Below are positions 17,939 to 26,303 of a stretch of DNA of 64,000 bases, piece by piece (position 1 is the stretch's first letter; every line of letters starts with the position of its first letter). The notes under the pieces are model-generated. The model was given only the letters and a program-made list of their open reading frames with translations. It did not search any database and was not told the origin of the DNA. Source of the stretch: Mycolicibacterium iranicum (GTDB taxonomy: Bacteria; Actinomycetota; Actinomycetes; Mycobacteriales; Mycobacteriaceae); contig NZ_JACHVU010000003.1 in assembly GCF_014190915.1 (NCBI RefSeq), positions 372,001 to 436,000 of the forward strand. Reading direction: 5' to 3'. A program made the translations under genes and the position numbers.

Positions 17939-18771
17939 CAGGTGTTCTCCTCGGCGAGTTCGATGCCGTCGGCTCCGGCCGCGGCGGTCCCCAGGTAGAC
18001 CTCCTGGACTTTCGGATTAGCCTGCACCTCGGCGACCGAACCCTCGGCGATCACCTGTCCGCGGGCCAGCACGGTCACCGAGGTCGCGAACGCCCGCATG
18101 AAGTCCATGTCGTGCTCGACGACGACGACGGTGCGTTCGGCGCCGATGCGGCGCAACAGGTTTCCGGTCTCCTCCCGTTCCTCGGTGCTCATGCCGGCGA
18201 CCGGCTCGTCGAGCAGCAGCACGTCGGCGTTCTGCACCAGCAGCATGCCGATCTCCAGCCACTGCTTCTGCCCGTGGGCGAGCACCCCGGCGGGTTTGTC
18301 GGCGAGGTGGGTCAACCCGATCGTGTGCAGCGCCTGCTCGATCGCGGGCAGCACGGAGGTCCGCCGGCGCAGCAGCGTCCACGCCGAGCGGCCGGCCCCG
18401 GCCGCGATGTCGAGGTTCTGCAGGACGGTCAGTTGCTCGAAGACGCTGGCAGTCTGGAAGGTGCGTCCGACGCCACGCCGCGCGATCTGGTGCACCTTCT
18501 TGCCGAGCAGTTCCACCCCCGACTTGTTCACCGAACCTGTCGCGGGCACCAGCCCGGTGATCGCGTCGATCACCGTCGTCTTACCCGCGCCGTTGGGTCC
18601 GATGAGGAAACGCAGGTCACCCTGGAACAGGGTGAGGTCGACGTCGCTGACGGCCTTGAAGCCGTCGAAATCGACGGTCAGACCCCGCACTTCGAGGTAC
18701 TGCGTGCCCATGCCGACGTTGCCGCCCTCGATGGGTTCCTTGCCCGCTGTCGTCGCGGTGACCTCGGTCAT
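17938..18771 (-). CDS. urtD: Urea ABC transporter, ATP-binding protein UrtD
   Basis: A 277-residue LivG-like ABC ATPase. Walker A is GPNGAGKTT and Walker B is VLLLDEPVAGMSTEE. The signature is the unusual LAHGQKQWLEIGM in place of LSGGQ, a form I associate with UrtD. The switch region is VVVVEHDMDFMR. The first ~20 residues are a polar extension before QYLEVRGLTVDFDGFKAV. The start overlaps the urtC stop (ATGA) and the stop overlaps urtE. Confidence 0.93.
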   Translation of the reverse strand: MTEVTATTAGKEPIEGGNVGMGTQYLEVRGLTVDFDGFKAVSDVDLTLFQGDLRFLIGPNGAGKTTVIDAITGLVPATGSVNKSGVELLGKKVHQIARRGVGRTFQTASVFEQLTVLQNLDIAAGAGRSAWTLLRRRTSVLPAIEQALHTIGLTHLADKPAGVLAHGQKQWLEIGMLLVQNADVLLLDEPVAGMSTEEREETGNLLRRIGAERTVVVVEHDMDFMRAFATSVTVLARGQVIAEGSVAEVQANPKVQEVYLGTAAAGADGIELAEENT

Positions 18772-19880
18772 GAACTGGCGCCCACCTTCTCTGCGTCGGG
18801 ATCGGAGTCAGGGGCCTTCGCCGGGTCGGGCTCGGAGGAGGCTTTGCGCCGCCGCCTGAGGAACACGCCGAGGCCGGCCAGACCTGCGGGGAAGAACCCG
18901 ACGACGATGATGAACAGCAGCCCCTGGGCGTAGGTCCACTCCGACGGGAACCGTTCGGAGAACAGGGTTTGCGCCCACGCGACACCGATCGCCCCGAGCA
19001 CCGGCCCCAGCAGGGTGGTGCGGCCGCCGATCGCGACGCCGATGAGGAAAGCGATGGACGGCAGGATGCCGACCTGCGACGGCGCGATGAAGCCGACGAT
19101 CGGGGCGAACAGCGCACCGGCGATGCCGGCGAACAGCGCCGCCACGGTGTAGGCCACCACCTTGATGTTGGCCGGGTCGTAACCCAGGAAGCGCACCCGC
19201 TCCTCGCCGTCGCGCACCGCGACCAGCAGCTCGCCGTAGCGGCTCTGCATGAGCTGACGCACCACGGCGATGACGACGAGCAACACCGCGGCGGCGATGA
19301 AGTACAGCATCCTGCGGTTCACCGGATCGTTGAGTGCGAACCCGAAGAACGTCCGGAACCTGTTGAGTCCGTTGGAACCGCCGAGGCTGGTCTGCCCGAC
19401 GAGAAGGATGGCCAGTGCGGCTGCCAGCGCCTGGGACAGGATCGCGAAGTAGGCGCCCTTGACCTTGCGTTTGAACACGCCGAACCCCAGTGCCGCGGCG
19501 ATACCGGTGGGCACGACGACGATGGCGATGAGCGTCACCACCGGGGACGCGAAAGGCGCCCAGTAGCCCGGTAATTCGCGCACACCCTGGATCTGCATGA
19601 AGTCGGGCACGTCGTCTCCGCGCAGTTGGGCGTCGGAGATCTTGAGGTGCATCGCCATCATGTAGCCGCCGAGGCCGAAGAACACTCCCTGGCCCAGCAC
19701 CAGCATTCCGCCGCGGCCCCACGCCAGCCCGATGCCGACGGCGACGATCGCAAAGCACAGGAACTTGCCGAGCAGGCTGAGCCGGAAATCGGAGAGCACC
19801 GCCGGTGCCACGACGAACAGCACCAGCGCCGCGACTCCGAAGCCGGCCCAGGTCTGCCAGCGTCCCACGACGGTCCTCAT
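18768..19880 (-). CDS. urtC: Urea ABC transporter, permease UrtC
   Basis: A 370-residue LivM-like permease with about ten hydrophobic segments between residues 10 and 345. Recognisable stretches are GRGGMLVLGQGVFFGLGGYMM near the N-terminus, GAYFAILSQALAAALAILLV, and GIAGALFAPIVGFIAPSQVG. The C-terminal ~28 residues are charged and cytoplasmic. ATG 19880 overlaps the urtB stop (ATGA), and its own stop overlaps urtD in the same way, so the five-gene operon is tightly coupled from urtB onward. Confidence 0.92.
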   Translation of the reverse strand: MRTVVGRWQTWAGFGVAALVLFVVAPAVLSDFRLSLLGKFLCFAIVAVGIGLAWGRGGMLVLGQGVFFGLGGYMMAMHLKISDAQLRGDDVPDFMQIQGVRELPGYWAPFASPVVTLIAIVVVPTGIAAALGFGVFKRKVKGAYFAILSQALAAALAILLVGQTSLGGSNGLNRFRTFFGFALNDPVNRRMLYFIAAAVLLVVIAVVRQLMQSRYGELLVAVRDGEERVRFLGYDPANIKVVAYTVAALFAGIAGALFAPIVGFIAPSQVGILPSIAFLIGVAIGGRTTLLGPVLGAIGVAWAQTLFSERFPSEWTYAQGLLFIIVVGFFPAGLAGLGVFLRRRRKASSEPDPAKAPDSDPDAEKVGASS

Positions 19881-20761
19881 ACGAGACTCCTTGTCCGGAC
19901 GGTGAAGAGCCCCTGGGGACGCGCCTGCAGGAAAATCACGATGACGACGAAGACAATGACCTTGGCCAGTGAGGCGGTGGTGTTGTACTCGATGAACGAG
20001 TTCAGGAAGCCGAGTGTGAACGCCGCGATGACGGTCCCCTTGATCTGTCCGAGCCCGCCGACGACCACGACCAGGAACGCGTCGATCAGGTAACTCTGGC
20101 CGATCGTGGGGCTGGTGGACCCGATGAGCGTCAGTGCCACACCGGCCACCGCCGCGAGCCCCGACCCGATGAAGAACGTGGTGATGTCGGTCTTGCGCGA
20201 CGAGATACCACTGGTTTCGGCGAGGTCGCGGTTCTGTACGACCGCCCGGATCCGGCGCCCCATGGGGCTCATCTTCAGTACCGCGGCCAGGACTGCGACG
20301 CACACGACGGCCAGCACCAGGATGAAGATGCGTGTCTTGGGCACCACGGCGCCCAGGATCTCCATGCCTCCGTTGAGCCAGTCGGGGGCGATGACGTTGA
20401 CCGCCGGTGCGCCGAAGATGTCGCGTGCCACCTGCTGGAGGATCAGCCCGACGCCGAACGTGACCAGCAGGGTGTCCAGCGGTCGGTGATACATGCGCTG
20501 GATCAGCGTGACCTCCAGCAGCGCGCCCATCGCGCCGCCGATGACGAATCCGACCAGCAGCGAGATGATCAGCGACACACCGGCGCTGGAGACCATCTGC
20601 TGCACCACGTAGGCGGTGTAGCAGCCGGCCATGATGAACTCGCCGTGGGCCATGTTGATGACGCCCATCTGGCCGAACGTCAGGGACAGGCCGAGTGCGG
20701 CCAGCAACAGGATCGAGCCGAGACTCAATCCCGTTGCCAGCTGCCCGATTACGACATCCAC
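19877..20761 (-). CDS. urtB: Urea ABC transporter, permease UrtB
   Basis: A 294-residue LivH-like permease starting at GTG 20761. The helices begin with QLATGLSLGSILLLAALGLSLTFGQMGVINMAHGEF, whose GQMGVINMAHGE motif is characteristic of LivH/UrtB. Later segments include LDTLLVTFGVGLILQQVAR and FLVVVVGGLGQIKGT. It forms the membrane channel with UrtC. The ribosome site is weak, and the gene is separated from urtA by 109 bp of tandem repeats, so translation of urtB-E may be set independently of urtA. Confidence 0.92.
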   Translation of the reverse strand: MDVVIGQLATGLSLGSILLLAALGLSLTFGQMGVINMAHGEFIMAGCYTAYVVQQMVSSAGVSLIISLLVGFVIGGAMGALLEVTLIQRMYHRPLDTLLVTFGVGLILQQVARDIFGAPAVNVIAPDWLNGGMEILGAVVPKTRIFILVLAVVCVAVLAAVLKMSPMGRRIRAVVQNRDLAETSGISSRKTDITTFFIGSGLAAVAGVALTLIGSTSPTIGQSYLIDAFLVVVVGGLGQIKGTVIAAFTLGFLNSFIEYNTTASLAKVIVFVVIVIFLQARPQGLFTVRTRSLV

Positions 20762-20770
20762 GTGAACAGA

Positions 20771-20887
20771 TTTCCCGTCGCCCTGGGCATATTCCCCGTC
20801 GCTTCGCTCGCCCTGGGTATATTCCCCGTCGCTTCGCTTGCCCTGGGCATCAGCCCGACAGCCCTCGGCATCAGCCCGACAGCCCGG
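20771..20887. repeat. Tandem repeats in the urtA-urtB gap, overlapping the urtA 3' end
   Basis: Two 30-bp units (20791-20820 and 20821-20850, 28 of 30 identical) follow a shortened copy at 20771-20790. Next to them, a 21-bp block beginning CAGCCCGACAGCC (20851-20871) is partly repeated at 20872-20887. The second block includes the last codons and stop of urtA, so the end of the gene has been duplicated into the spacer. It is within the operon transcript, so it could affect mRNA stability or the urtA/urtBCDE ratio. Confidence 0.8.
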
Positions 20888-22136
20888 CGGCCCACGGGTA
20901 GGACTTCAAGAACGGGTCCGGCTCGATCGGCGCCGGCGACTCCCAGACGGTGTAGATCAGTCCGTCGGGCCGGATCTCGCCGATGCGGGCGGTCTTGGTG
21001 ATGTGGTGGTTCTCCCCGTCGATGGTGACGAGGCCCTCCGGAGCGTCGAAGGTGACGCCGCCGGCATTGTCCTGAATGGCCTTGACGTCAAAGGACTGCG
21101 CCTTCTCCACGGTGTTCTTCCACAGGTAGACCGACGCGTACGCGGCCTCCATGGGGTCCGAGGTCGGTTTCTCGGCGCCGTACTTGGCCTTGTAGGCGTC
21201 GACGAACGCCGTGTTCACCGGCGTGTCGATGGTCTGGTAGTAGTTCCAGGCGGTGAGCTGCCCTGTGATGTTCTGCACTCCGATGCCGCCGACCTCCTCC
21301 TCGGCGATCGACACCGACACCACCGGCATGTCCTGAGGCGTCAGGCCGACGTTCTTGTACTCGCGGAAGAAGGCCACGTTCGAGTCGCCGTTGAGCGTGT
21401 TGAACACCGCATCCGCGTCGGCGGTGCGGACCTTGTTGATGATCGTGGAGAAGTCCGTCGATCCCAGCGGCGTGTAGTCCTCGCCCTTGATCTCGATGCC
21501 GTTGGCCTCCGCGTACGCCTTGATGATGCGGTTGGCCGTCTGGGGAAAGACGTAGTCGCTGCCGACGAGGTAAAGGGACTTGACGCCCTTCTCCTTGAGG
21601 TAGTCCAGCGCGGGCACGATCTGCTGATTGGTGGTGGCGCCGGTGTAGAAGATGTTGGGCGACGACTCCAGGCCTTCGTACTGGACCGGGTAGTAGAGCA
21701 GCGAGTTGGCGCTCTCGAAGACGGGCAGCATCGCCTTGCGGCTCGACGAGGTCCATCCGCCGAACACCGCGGCCACGCAGTCGCTGCTGATCAGCTTCTC
21801 GGCCTTCTCGGCGAACACGGTCGGTTCGGACGCGCCGTCCTCGCCGACGAGCTGGATCTGCTTGCCCATGACACCGCCCGAGGCGTTGATCTGTTCGACG
21901 GCGAGGTCGATGGCGTTGCGGACCGTCACCTCGGAGATCGCCATGGTGCCCGACAGCGAGTTCAGCGCGCCGACCTTCACGGTGGAGCCGGAGGTGTCCA
22001 CGCAGGACTCCGCATTTGCTGAATCCGTCTCGGTCGCCTTGCTCCCACAGCCGGCCAGCAGCAGGCCGGCAATGGCCAGGACGCTTCCGGCGGCCAGCGC
22101 AGAGCGCGTGGAGGGGTGGCGTCTCGCTTGGTGCAT
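20871..22136 (-). CDS. urtA: Urea ABC transporter, substrate-binding lipoprotein UrtA
   Basis: A 421-residue branched-chain-type binding protein. ATG 22136 is chosen because AGAAAGG lies just upstream and a lipoprotein signal follows, ending in the lipobox LLAGC (C30). The mature protein begins around [17 protein letters not shown]. It contains [50 protein letters not shown] and [21 protein letters not shown], stretches typical of urea/short-chain amide binding proteins. It captures urea outside the membrane for UrtBCDE. No urease genes are present in the window. Confidence 0.92.
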   Translation of the reverse strand: MHQARRHPSTRSALAAGSVLAIAGLLLAGCGSKATETDSANAESCVDTSGSTVKVGALNSLSGTMAISEVTVRNAIDLAVEQINASGGVMGKQIQLVGEDGASEPTVFAEKAEKLISSDCVAAVFGGWTSSSRKAMLPVFESANSLLYYPVQYEGLESSPNIFYTGATTNQQIVPALDYLKEKGVKSLYLVGSDYVFPQTANRIIKAYAEANGIEIKGEDYTPLGSTDFSTIINKVRTADADAVFNTLNGDSNVAFFREYKNVGLTPQDMPVVSVSIAEEEVGGIGVQNITGQLTAWNYYQTIDTPVNTAFVDAYKAKYGAEKPTSDPMEAAYASVYLWKNTVEKAQSFDVKAIQDNAGGVTFDAPEGLVTIDGENHHITKTARIGEIRPDGLIYTVWESPAPIEPDPFLKSYPWAAGLSG

Positions 22137-22200
22137 GAACAGCCTTTCTGGCAGTCGGCAGCGCTCATCTGCTGATGAGGCGCCGAGTGGGGACACTTCA

Positions 22201-22265
22201 GAACGCTGCAGAACGCTCGAGAACGTTTCTCAGCGGCGAAGTTTCGACACCGCCCCGGTGTCGAA
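22201..22265. promoter_or_regulatory. urtA upstream control region: phased GAACG repeats and a palindrome
   Basis: GAACG occurs at 22201, 22211 and 22221, exactly 10 bp apart, so all three copies face the same side of the helix. A perfect palindrome follows: TTCGACACC (22243-22251), 5-nt loop, GGTGTCGAA (22257-22265). The region lies 65-130 bp upstream of urtA, where a nitrogen regulator would be expected. Neither motif is a clear GlnR box, so the factor is unknown. Confidence 0.45.
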
Positions 22266-22414
22266 TCGGGACGTTAGAGCGCCCGTGTTTCTGCCAAATG
22301 ACTGTGTGTGACAGGCGCGTTAACCTGTCGATGCCGCCGGCAGCCGGTTTGCCGTCGACGGGGTCCCCGGCGGAGGACGGCCAGGCCGGTAACGATCCGG
22401 TAGCGTCCGGCGAT

Positions 22415-22855
22415 GTGACGAACATGCGAACAGCTACAGCCCGGGTAGGAACGGCGGTCGGTGCGTCACTATTGGCGGCGGCGGCATCGATGATGGCCGC
22501 GCAGCCGACGGCGAGCGCTCAGCCTGCCGGCAAGCAGGTCCGGTACACCCTCGTCTCCGGCGGGGCCTACCAGTTCGACCTCTTCTATCTGACGAGCCAG
22601 CCTCCGAGCATGGAGGCCTTCAACGCCGACGCCTACACGTACGCCAAGCGCGAGAAGGTCAACCTCGCCCCCGGCGTCCCGTGGACGTTCGAGACCACGA
22701 TGGAAGACCCCAACTGGGCGATCCTTCAGGTCAGCAGCACCACCAAGGGTGGCCAGGCGGCGCCGAACGCGCACTGCGACATCGCCGTCGACGGCGCCGT
22801 GCTCACCGAGCACAACGATCCCTACAACGTGCGGTGCCAGCTCGGTCATTGGTGA
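22415..22855 (+). CDS. Small exported protein, MmpS-like domain (uncertain)
   Basis: A 146-residue protein from GTG 22415 (ATG 22424 is also possible). A signal peptide with hydrophobic core GTAVGASLLAAAASMMA would be cleaved after ASA at about residue 35. The mature part has SGGAYQFDLFYLTSQPP, a stretch ending VPWTFETTMEDPNWAILQVSS, and CDIAVDGAVLTEH, with two cysteines that could pair. The arrangement recalls the C-terminal domain of MmpS proteins, but there is no membrane anchor and no mmpL gene. Its 3' end overlaps the helD 3' end by 10 bp on the opposite strand. Confidence 0.7.
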   Translation: MTNMRTATARVGTAVGASLLAAAASMMAAQPTASAQPAGKQVRYTLVSGGAYQFDLFYLTSQPPSMEAFNADAYTYAKREKVNLAPGVPWTFETTMEDPNWAILQVSSTTKGGQAAPNAHCDIAVDGAVLTEHNDPYNVRCQLGHW

Positions 22856-25077
22856 CCGTCGCCCTGACGCTGCGTCAGGCCCACCAGCGCGGACGGTAAC
22901 GGGTCGCGGTGCAGGACGCCGAGGCGCTGCGTCGCGCGGGTGAGCGCGACATAGAGGTCGGCAGCCCCGCGAGGGCCTTCGGCGAGGATGCGCCCCGGGT
23001 CGACGACGAGCACGGCATCGAACTCCAGGCCCTTGGTGTCCGTGGGCGACACCGCCCCTGGGACGTCCGCAGGCCCGATGACCACGCTGGTCCCGTCTCG
23101 CTGGGCCTCCTCCTGCTCGAACTGTGCGACAGCGGTGGCCAATTCGGCGTCGCTCACCTGGCGGGACCACGGCGCGACGCCGGTGGAACGCACCGACTCC
23201 GGAGGCTGGACGCCGGGTGCGAACTCGGCGAGCACGGCCGCGGCCACCGCCATGATCTCGGCAGGCGTACGGTAGTTCACCGTCAGCGTCCGGTAGATCC
23301 AGCGGTCGGGCACGTACGGAGTGAGCATCGCCTCCCAGGTCGTCGCGCCGGCCGCGGAGCGCCGCTGGGCCAAATCGCCGACCATCGTGAACGACCGGCT
23401 CGGACAGCGCCGCATCAGCACCCGCCAGTCCATCTCCGAGAGTTCCTGCGCCTCGTCGACGACGACGTGACCGTACGTCCAATCCCTGTCTGCGGCAGCA
23501 CGTTCGGCGAGTTCGCGGTTGTCGCGTTCCAGGAAGCGCTCTGCGAGGTCCTCGGCGGCGATGACGTCCTGCGCCATCAGCTGGTCCTCGTCGTCCATCA
23601 GGTCCTCGCGCCCGATCATCAGGTCGAGGACGCCCGCAGCGTAGGCCGCCTCCTCCTGGCGTTCGCGTTCGGCGGCCTCCTCGCCGGACTTGTCACGGCC
23701 CAGCAGGTCCACCAGTTCGTCGAGCAGAGGCACGTCCGACAGGGTCCAGGCGGCGCCCTCCGCCCGGTACAGCGCCGCATCGGCGCCGGCGGCTTGCAAC
23801 CGCTCCTGCGACGAATACAGTTCGGCGAGAAGGGTTTCGGGGGTCAGCACAGGCCAGAGCTGATTCAGGGCAGCGGTGAAGCCGGGGTGGTCCTCCAGCT
23901 CGTCGAGCAGGTCGGCACGCAGATGCTCCCACGCGGCGCGATCCTCGCGGGTCAGCCATCCGCGGCCGATCTTGGCGATCGCACGTTCCGTCAGCGCCCA
24001 GGTGATGACGTCGACGAACGTCGCACGGGCGTCGTTGTGGGGCTGCTCGGTGGCGCGCGCCTCCTGAATGGCCCATTGGGCGATGTCGGGGCCGATGCTC
24101 ACCGAGACGTCGGACAGGTCGATGGGCAGGGGATCCTGCGGGACACGCTGACGGTCGGCGACAGCGGCGGCGAGGACGTCGAGGATTGCCAGCGAGCCCT
24201 TGATGCGGGCGGCGTCCGGAGTGTCCTCGGCGGTCACGTGCAGACCCGGGACGAGGTCGCCTGTCGTGAGGAACACCACGTTGGTCTCGCCGAGGGAGGG
24301 CAGCACCCGGCCGATGTGGCGCAGGAACGCCGAATTCGGCCCGACGACCAGCACGCCGTGGCTCTCCATGCGCTTGCGCTGGGTGTACAGCAGGTAGGCC
24401 ACACGGTGCAGGGCGACGACCGTCTTGCCGGTGCCGGGTCCGCCCTCGATGACCAGCACGCCCGGGTGGTCGAGCCGGATGATCGCGTCCTGTTCGGCCT
24501 GGATCGTGGCGACGATGTCACGCATGCCGTCTCCGCGCGGGGCGTTCACCGCCGCCAGCAGTGCCACGTCGCTGGAGCTGCCGCGCTGCCCGTGGGTCTC
24601 CTCGGAGTCGGGCCTGCCGAACACCTCGTCGGTGAAGTCGACGAGGCGACGACCGATGCTGCGGAACTGCCTGCGGCGGCGCATGTTCTCCGGGTTCGCG
24701 CCGGTCGCGACGTAGAACGCACGCGCCGCGGGGGCACGCCAGTCGACGAGTAACGGTTCGTAGTCGGCGGACTCGTCGAGCACGGCGATGCGGCCGATGT
24801 AGGTGCGCTCACCGTCGACGCTGTCGAGCCGGCCGAAACACAGCCCCGCATCCGCCACGTTCAGCCGGTCCATCTGTGCCGCGGTGGCCCGGACCTCGGC
24901 GTCGCGGGCGACCAGGGTCGCGCCGTTCTGGGAGTCGACAGGGCTGCGCAGCGCCGCGTCGTACCTGTCCTTGACCCGGGCGCGTTCGGCGTCGAGCCGC
25001 GCGTAGAGCGCATCGACGTAGGCGCGCTCGCCGTCCAGCTCGGTGTCGTAGTTCTTGTGTGGCTTCTGAGTCGACAT
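22846..25077 (-). CDS. helD: HelD-type RNA polymerase-associated ATPase (UvrD-like helicase superfamily)
   Basis: A 743-residue superfamily 1 helicase-like protein. An N-terminal coiled-coil (about 10-70) with ARLDAERARVKDRYD is followed by the IGRIAVLDESADYEPLLVDWRAPAARAFY segment. Walker A is EGGPGTGKT (211-219). A long insertion fills the middle, then Walker B VVVDEAQELSEMDW, motif IV-V region TLTVNYRTPAEI and SPTDTKGLEFDAVLVVDP, and motif VI LYVALTRATQRLGVLH. Domain order and length match HelD proteins, which bind core RNA polymerase and release stalled complexes. A DNA helicase role is the alternative but less likely. Confidence 0.88.
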   Translation of the reverse strand: MSTQKPHKNYDTELDGERAYVDALYARLDAERARVKDRYDAALRSPVDSQNGATLVARDAEVRATAAQMDRLNVADAGLCFGRLDSVDGERTYIGRIAVLDESADYEPLLVDWRAPAARAFYVATGANPENMRRRRQFRSIGRRLVDFTDEVFGRPDSEETHGQRGSSSDVALLAAVNAPRGDGMRDIVATIQAEQDAIIRLDHPGVLVIEGGPGTGKTVVALHRVAYLLYTQRKRMESHGVLVVGPNSAFLRHIGRVLPSLGETNVVFLTTGDLVPGLHVTAEDTPDAARIKGSLAILDVLAAAVADRQRVPQDPLPIDLSDVSVSIGPDIAQWAIQEARATEQPHNDARATFVDVITWALTERAIAKIGRGWLTREDRAAWEHLRADLLDELEDHPGFTAALNQLWPVLTPETLLAELYSSQERLQAAGADAALYRAEGAAWTLSDVPLLDELVDLLGRDKSGEEAAERERQEEAAYAAGVLDLMIGREDLMDDEDQLMAQDVIAAEDLAERFLERDNRELAERAAADRDWTYGHVVVDEAQELSEMDWRVLMRRCPSRSFTMVGDLAQRRSAAGATTWEAMLTPYVPDRWIYRTLTVNYRTPAEIMAVAAAVLAEFAPGVQPPESVRSTGVAPWSRQVSDAELATAVAQFEQEEAQRDGTSVVIGPADVPGAVSPTDTKGLEFDAVLVVDPGRILAEGPRGAADLYVALTRATQRLGVLHRDPLPSALVGLTQRQGDGHQ

Positions 25078-25260
25078 GTGCCCCTTATGTTTGCGCGCTG
25101 AGGCTGCGATTCTGCGTCACTGCCCGGGTCTTGCGGCAAGCCCCCACCTCCGCGATACCCTGAAACGGGTGCGGGGCTGCACTTCTTCCCTTCCGGCCAT
25201 TCTGTCCGGTTCCCTTCTCGACATTCTCCTCCGGTGATGCCAAGCATCCTTGACACCCGT

Positions 25261-25276
25261 TCGAACGTGTGTTCGC
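25261..25276. promoter_or_regulatory. SOS-like box (LexA site) before the radical SAM gene
   Basis: TCGAACGTGTGTTCGC fits the mycobacterial LexA consensus TCGAAC-N4-GTTCGA with one mismatch at the last base. It ends 7 bp before the start codon at 25284. As I recall, the M. tuberculosis homologue Rv2578c is LexA-controlled, which supports the call. Helicase gene helD starts divergently at 25077, about 180 bp away. Confidence 0.7.
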
Positions 25277-25283
25277 ATAGGAT

Positions 25284-26300
25284 ATGCGCTGGGCCGGGCA
25301 AAGCATCGACGTCGACGACGGGGCGCTGCCCGGGCTGCAGCGGCTCGGTCTGATCCGCAGTGTGCGCACCCCGCAGTTCGAGGGCATCACCTTCCACGAG
25401 GTGCTGTGCAAGTCCGCGCTGAACAAGATCCCCGCGGCGTCGATGTTGCCGTTCCGATTCACGGTCAACGGTTACCGCGGCTGCTCGCACGCGTGCCGCT
25501 ATTGCTTCGCACGGCCCACCCACGAGTACCTCGATTTCGACTCCGGTCGGGACTTCGATACGCAGCTGGTCGTGAAGACCAACGTCGCCGAGGTGCTCCG
25601 CCGCGAGCTGCGCCGTCCGTCCTGGACGCGGGAGACCGTGGCGCTGGGGACGAATACCGACCCGTATCAACGGGCCGAAGGCCGCTACGCGTTGATGCCC
25701 GGCATCATCGGCGCGCTCGCCGATTTCGGCACGCCCTTCTCGATCCTGACCAAGGGAACGCTGTTGCGCCGCGACCTTCCCCTGCTGACCGAGGTCTCGC
25801 GCCGGGTGGATGTGAGCGTGGCGATCTCGCTGGCCGTCGGGGACGCCGAGATCCACAGCCGGGTCGAGCCGGGGACTCCGTCGCCGCAGGCCCGGCTCGG
25901 TCTCATCGCCGCGATCCGTGACGCCGGGTTGCGCTGTCATGTGATGGTCGCCCCGGTGCTTCCTCATCTGACCGACTCCGACGACCATCTCGACGACCTG
26001 CTGCGCCGGATCTCGGAGGCCGGCGCGACCAGCGTGACGGTGTTCGGGCTGCACCTTCGCGGCAGCACGCGCGGATGGTTCATGGACTGGCTCGCGCGCA
26101 CACATCCCGAGCTGGTCGGGCAGTACCGCCAGCTCTATCGCAAGGGCGCCTATCTGCCGGCCGAGTACCGGGCCGACCTCCAACGCCGCGCCGCTCCGCT
26201 GGTCGCCAAGTACGGGCTGGCGCCCGACCGGCGGTCGTTCCGCGAAGCACCGACGACCGCACCGCCCGCCGCCGACGTGCTGCAGCCAGCCCTCTTCTGA
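25284..26300 (+). CDS. Radical SAM protein (Rv2578c family)
   Basis: A 338-residue protein starting MRWAGQ, the N-terminus I recall for the M. tuberculosis homologue. The iron-sulphur motif is C-x3-C-x2-C in RGCSHACRYCFARPTHEYL (C67, C71, C74). TNTDPYQRAEGRY and FSILTKGTLLRRDLPLL follow in the barrel. The family is related to spore photoproduct lyase-like/SplB radical SAM enzymes, but no substrate is known. No good ribosome site precedes the start, and the LexA-like box is only 7 bp upstream, so the mRNA may be leaderless or nearly so. DNA-damage induction is inferred from the box. Confidence 0.85.
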   Translation: MRWAGQSIDVDDGALPGLQRLGLIRSVRTPQFEGITFHEVLCKSALNKIPAASMLPFRFTVNGYRGCSHACRYCFARPTHEYLDFDSGRDFDTQLVVKTNVAEVLRRELRRPSWTRETVALGTNTDPYQRAEGRYALMPGIIGALADFGTPFSILTKGTLLRRDLPLLTEVSRRVDVSVAISLAVGDAEIHSRVEPGTPSPQARLGLIAAIRDAGLRCHVMVAPVLPHLTDSDDHLDDLLRRISEAGATSVTVFGLHLRGSTRGWFMDWLARTHPELVGQYRQLYRKGAYLPAEYRADLQRRAAPLVAKYGLAPDRRSFREAPTTAPPAADVLQPALF

Positions 26301-26303
26301 CAG

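Noticed and set aside
22311-22330. GTTAAC near the urtA promoter as a GlnR box
   Set aside because: A single half-like site without the second conserved half at the proper spacing is not enough to claim GlnR binding.
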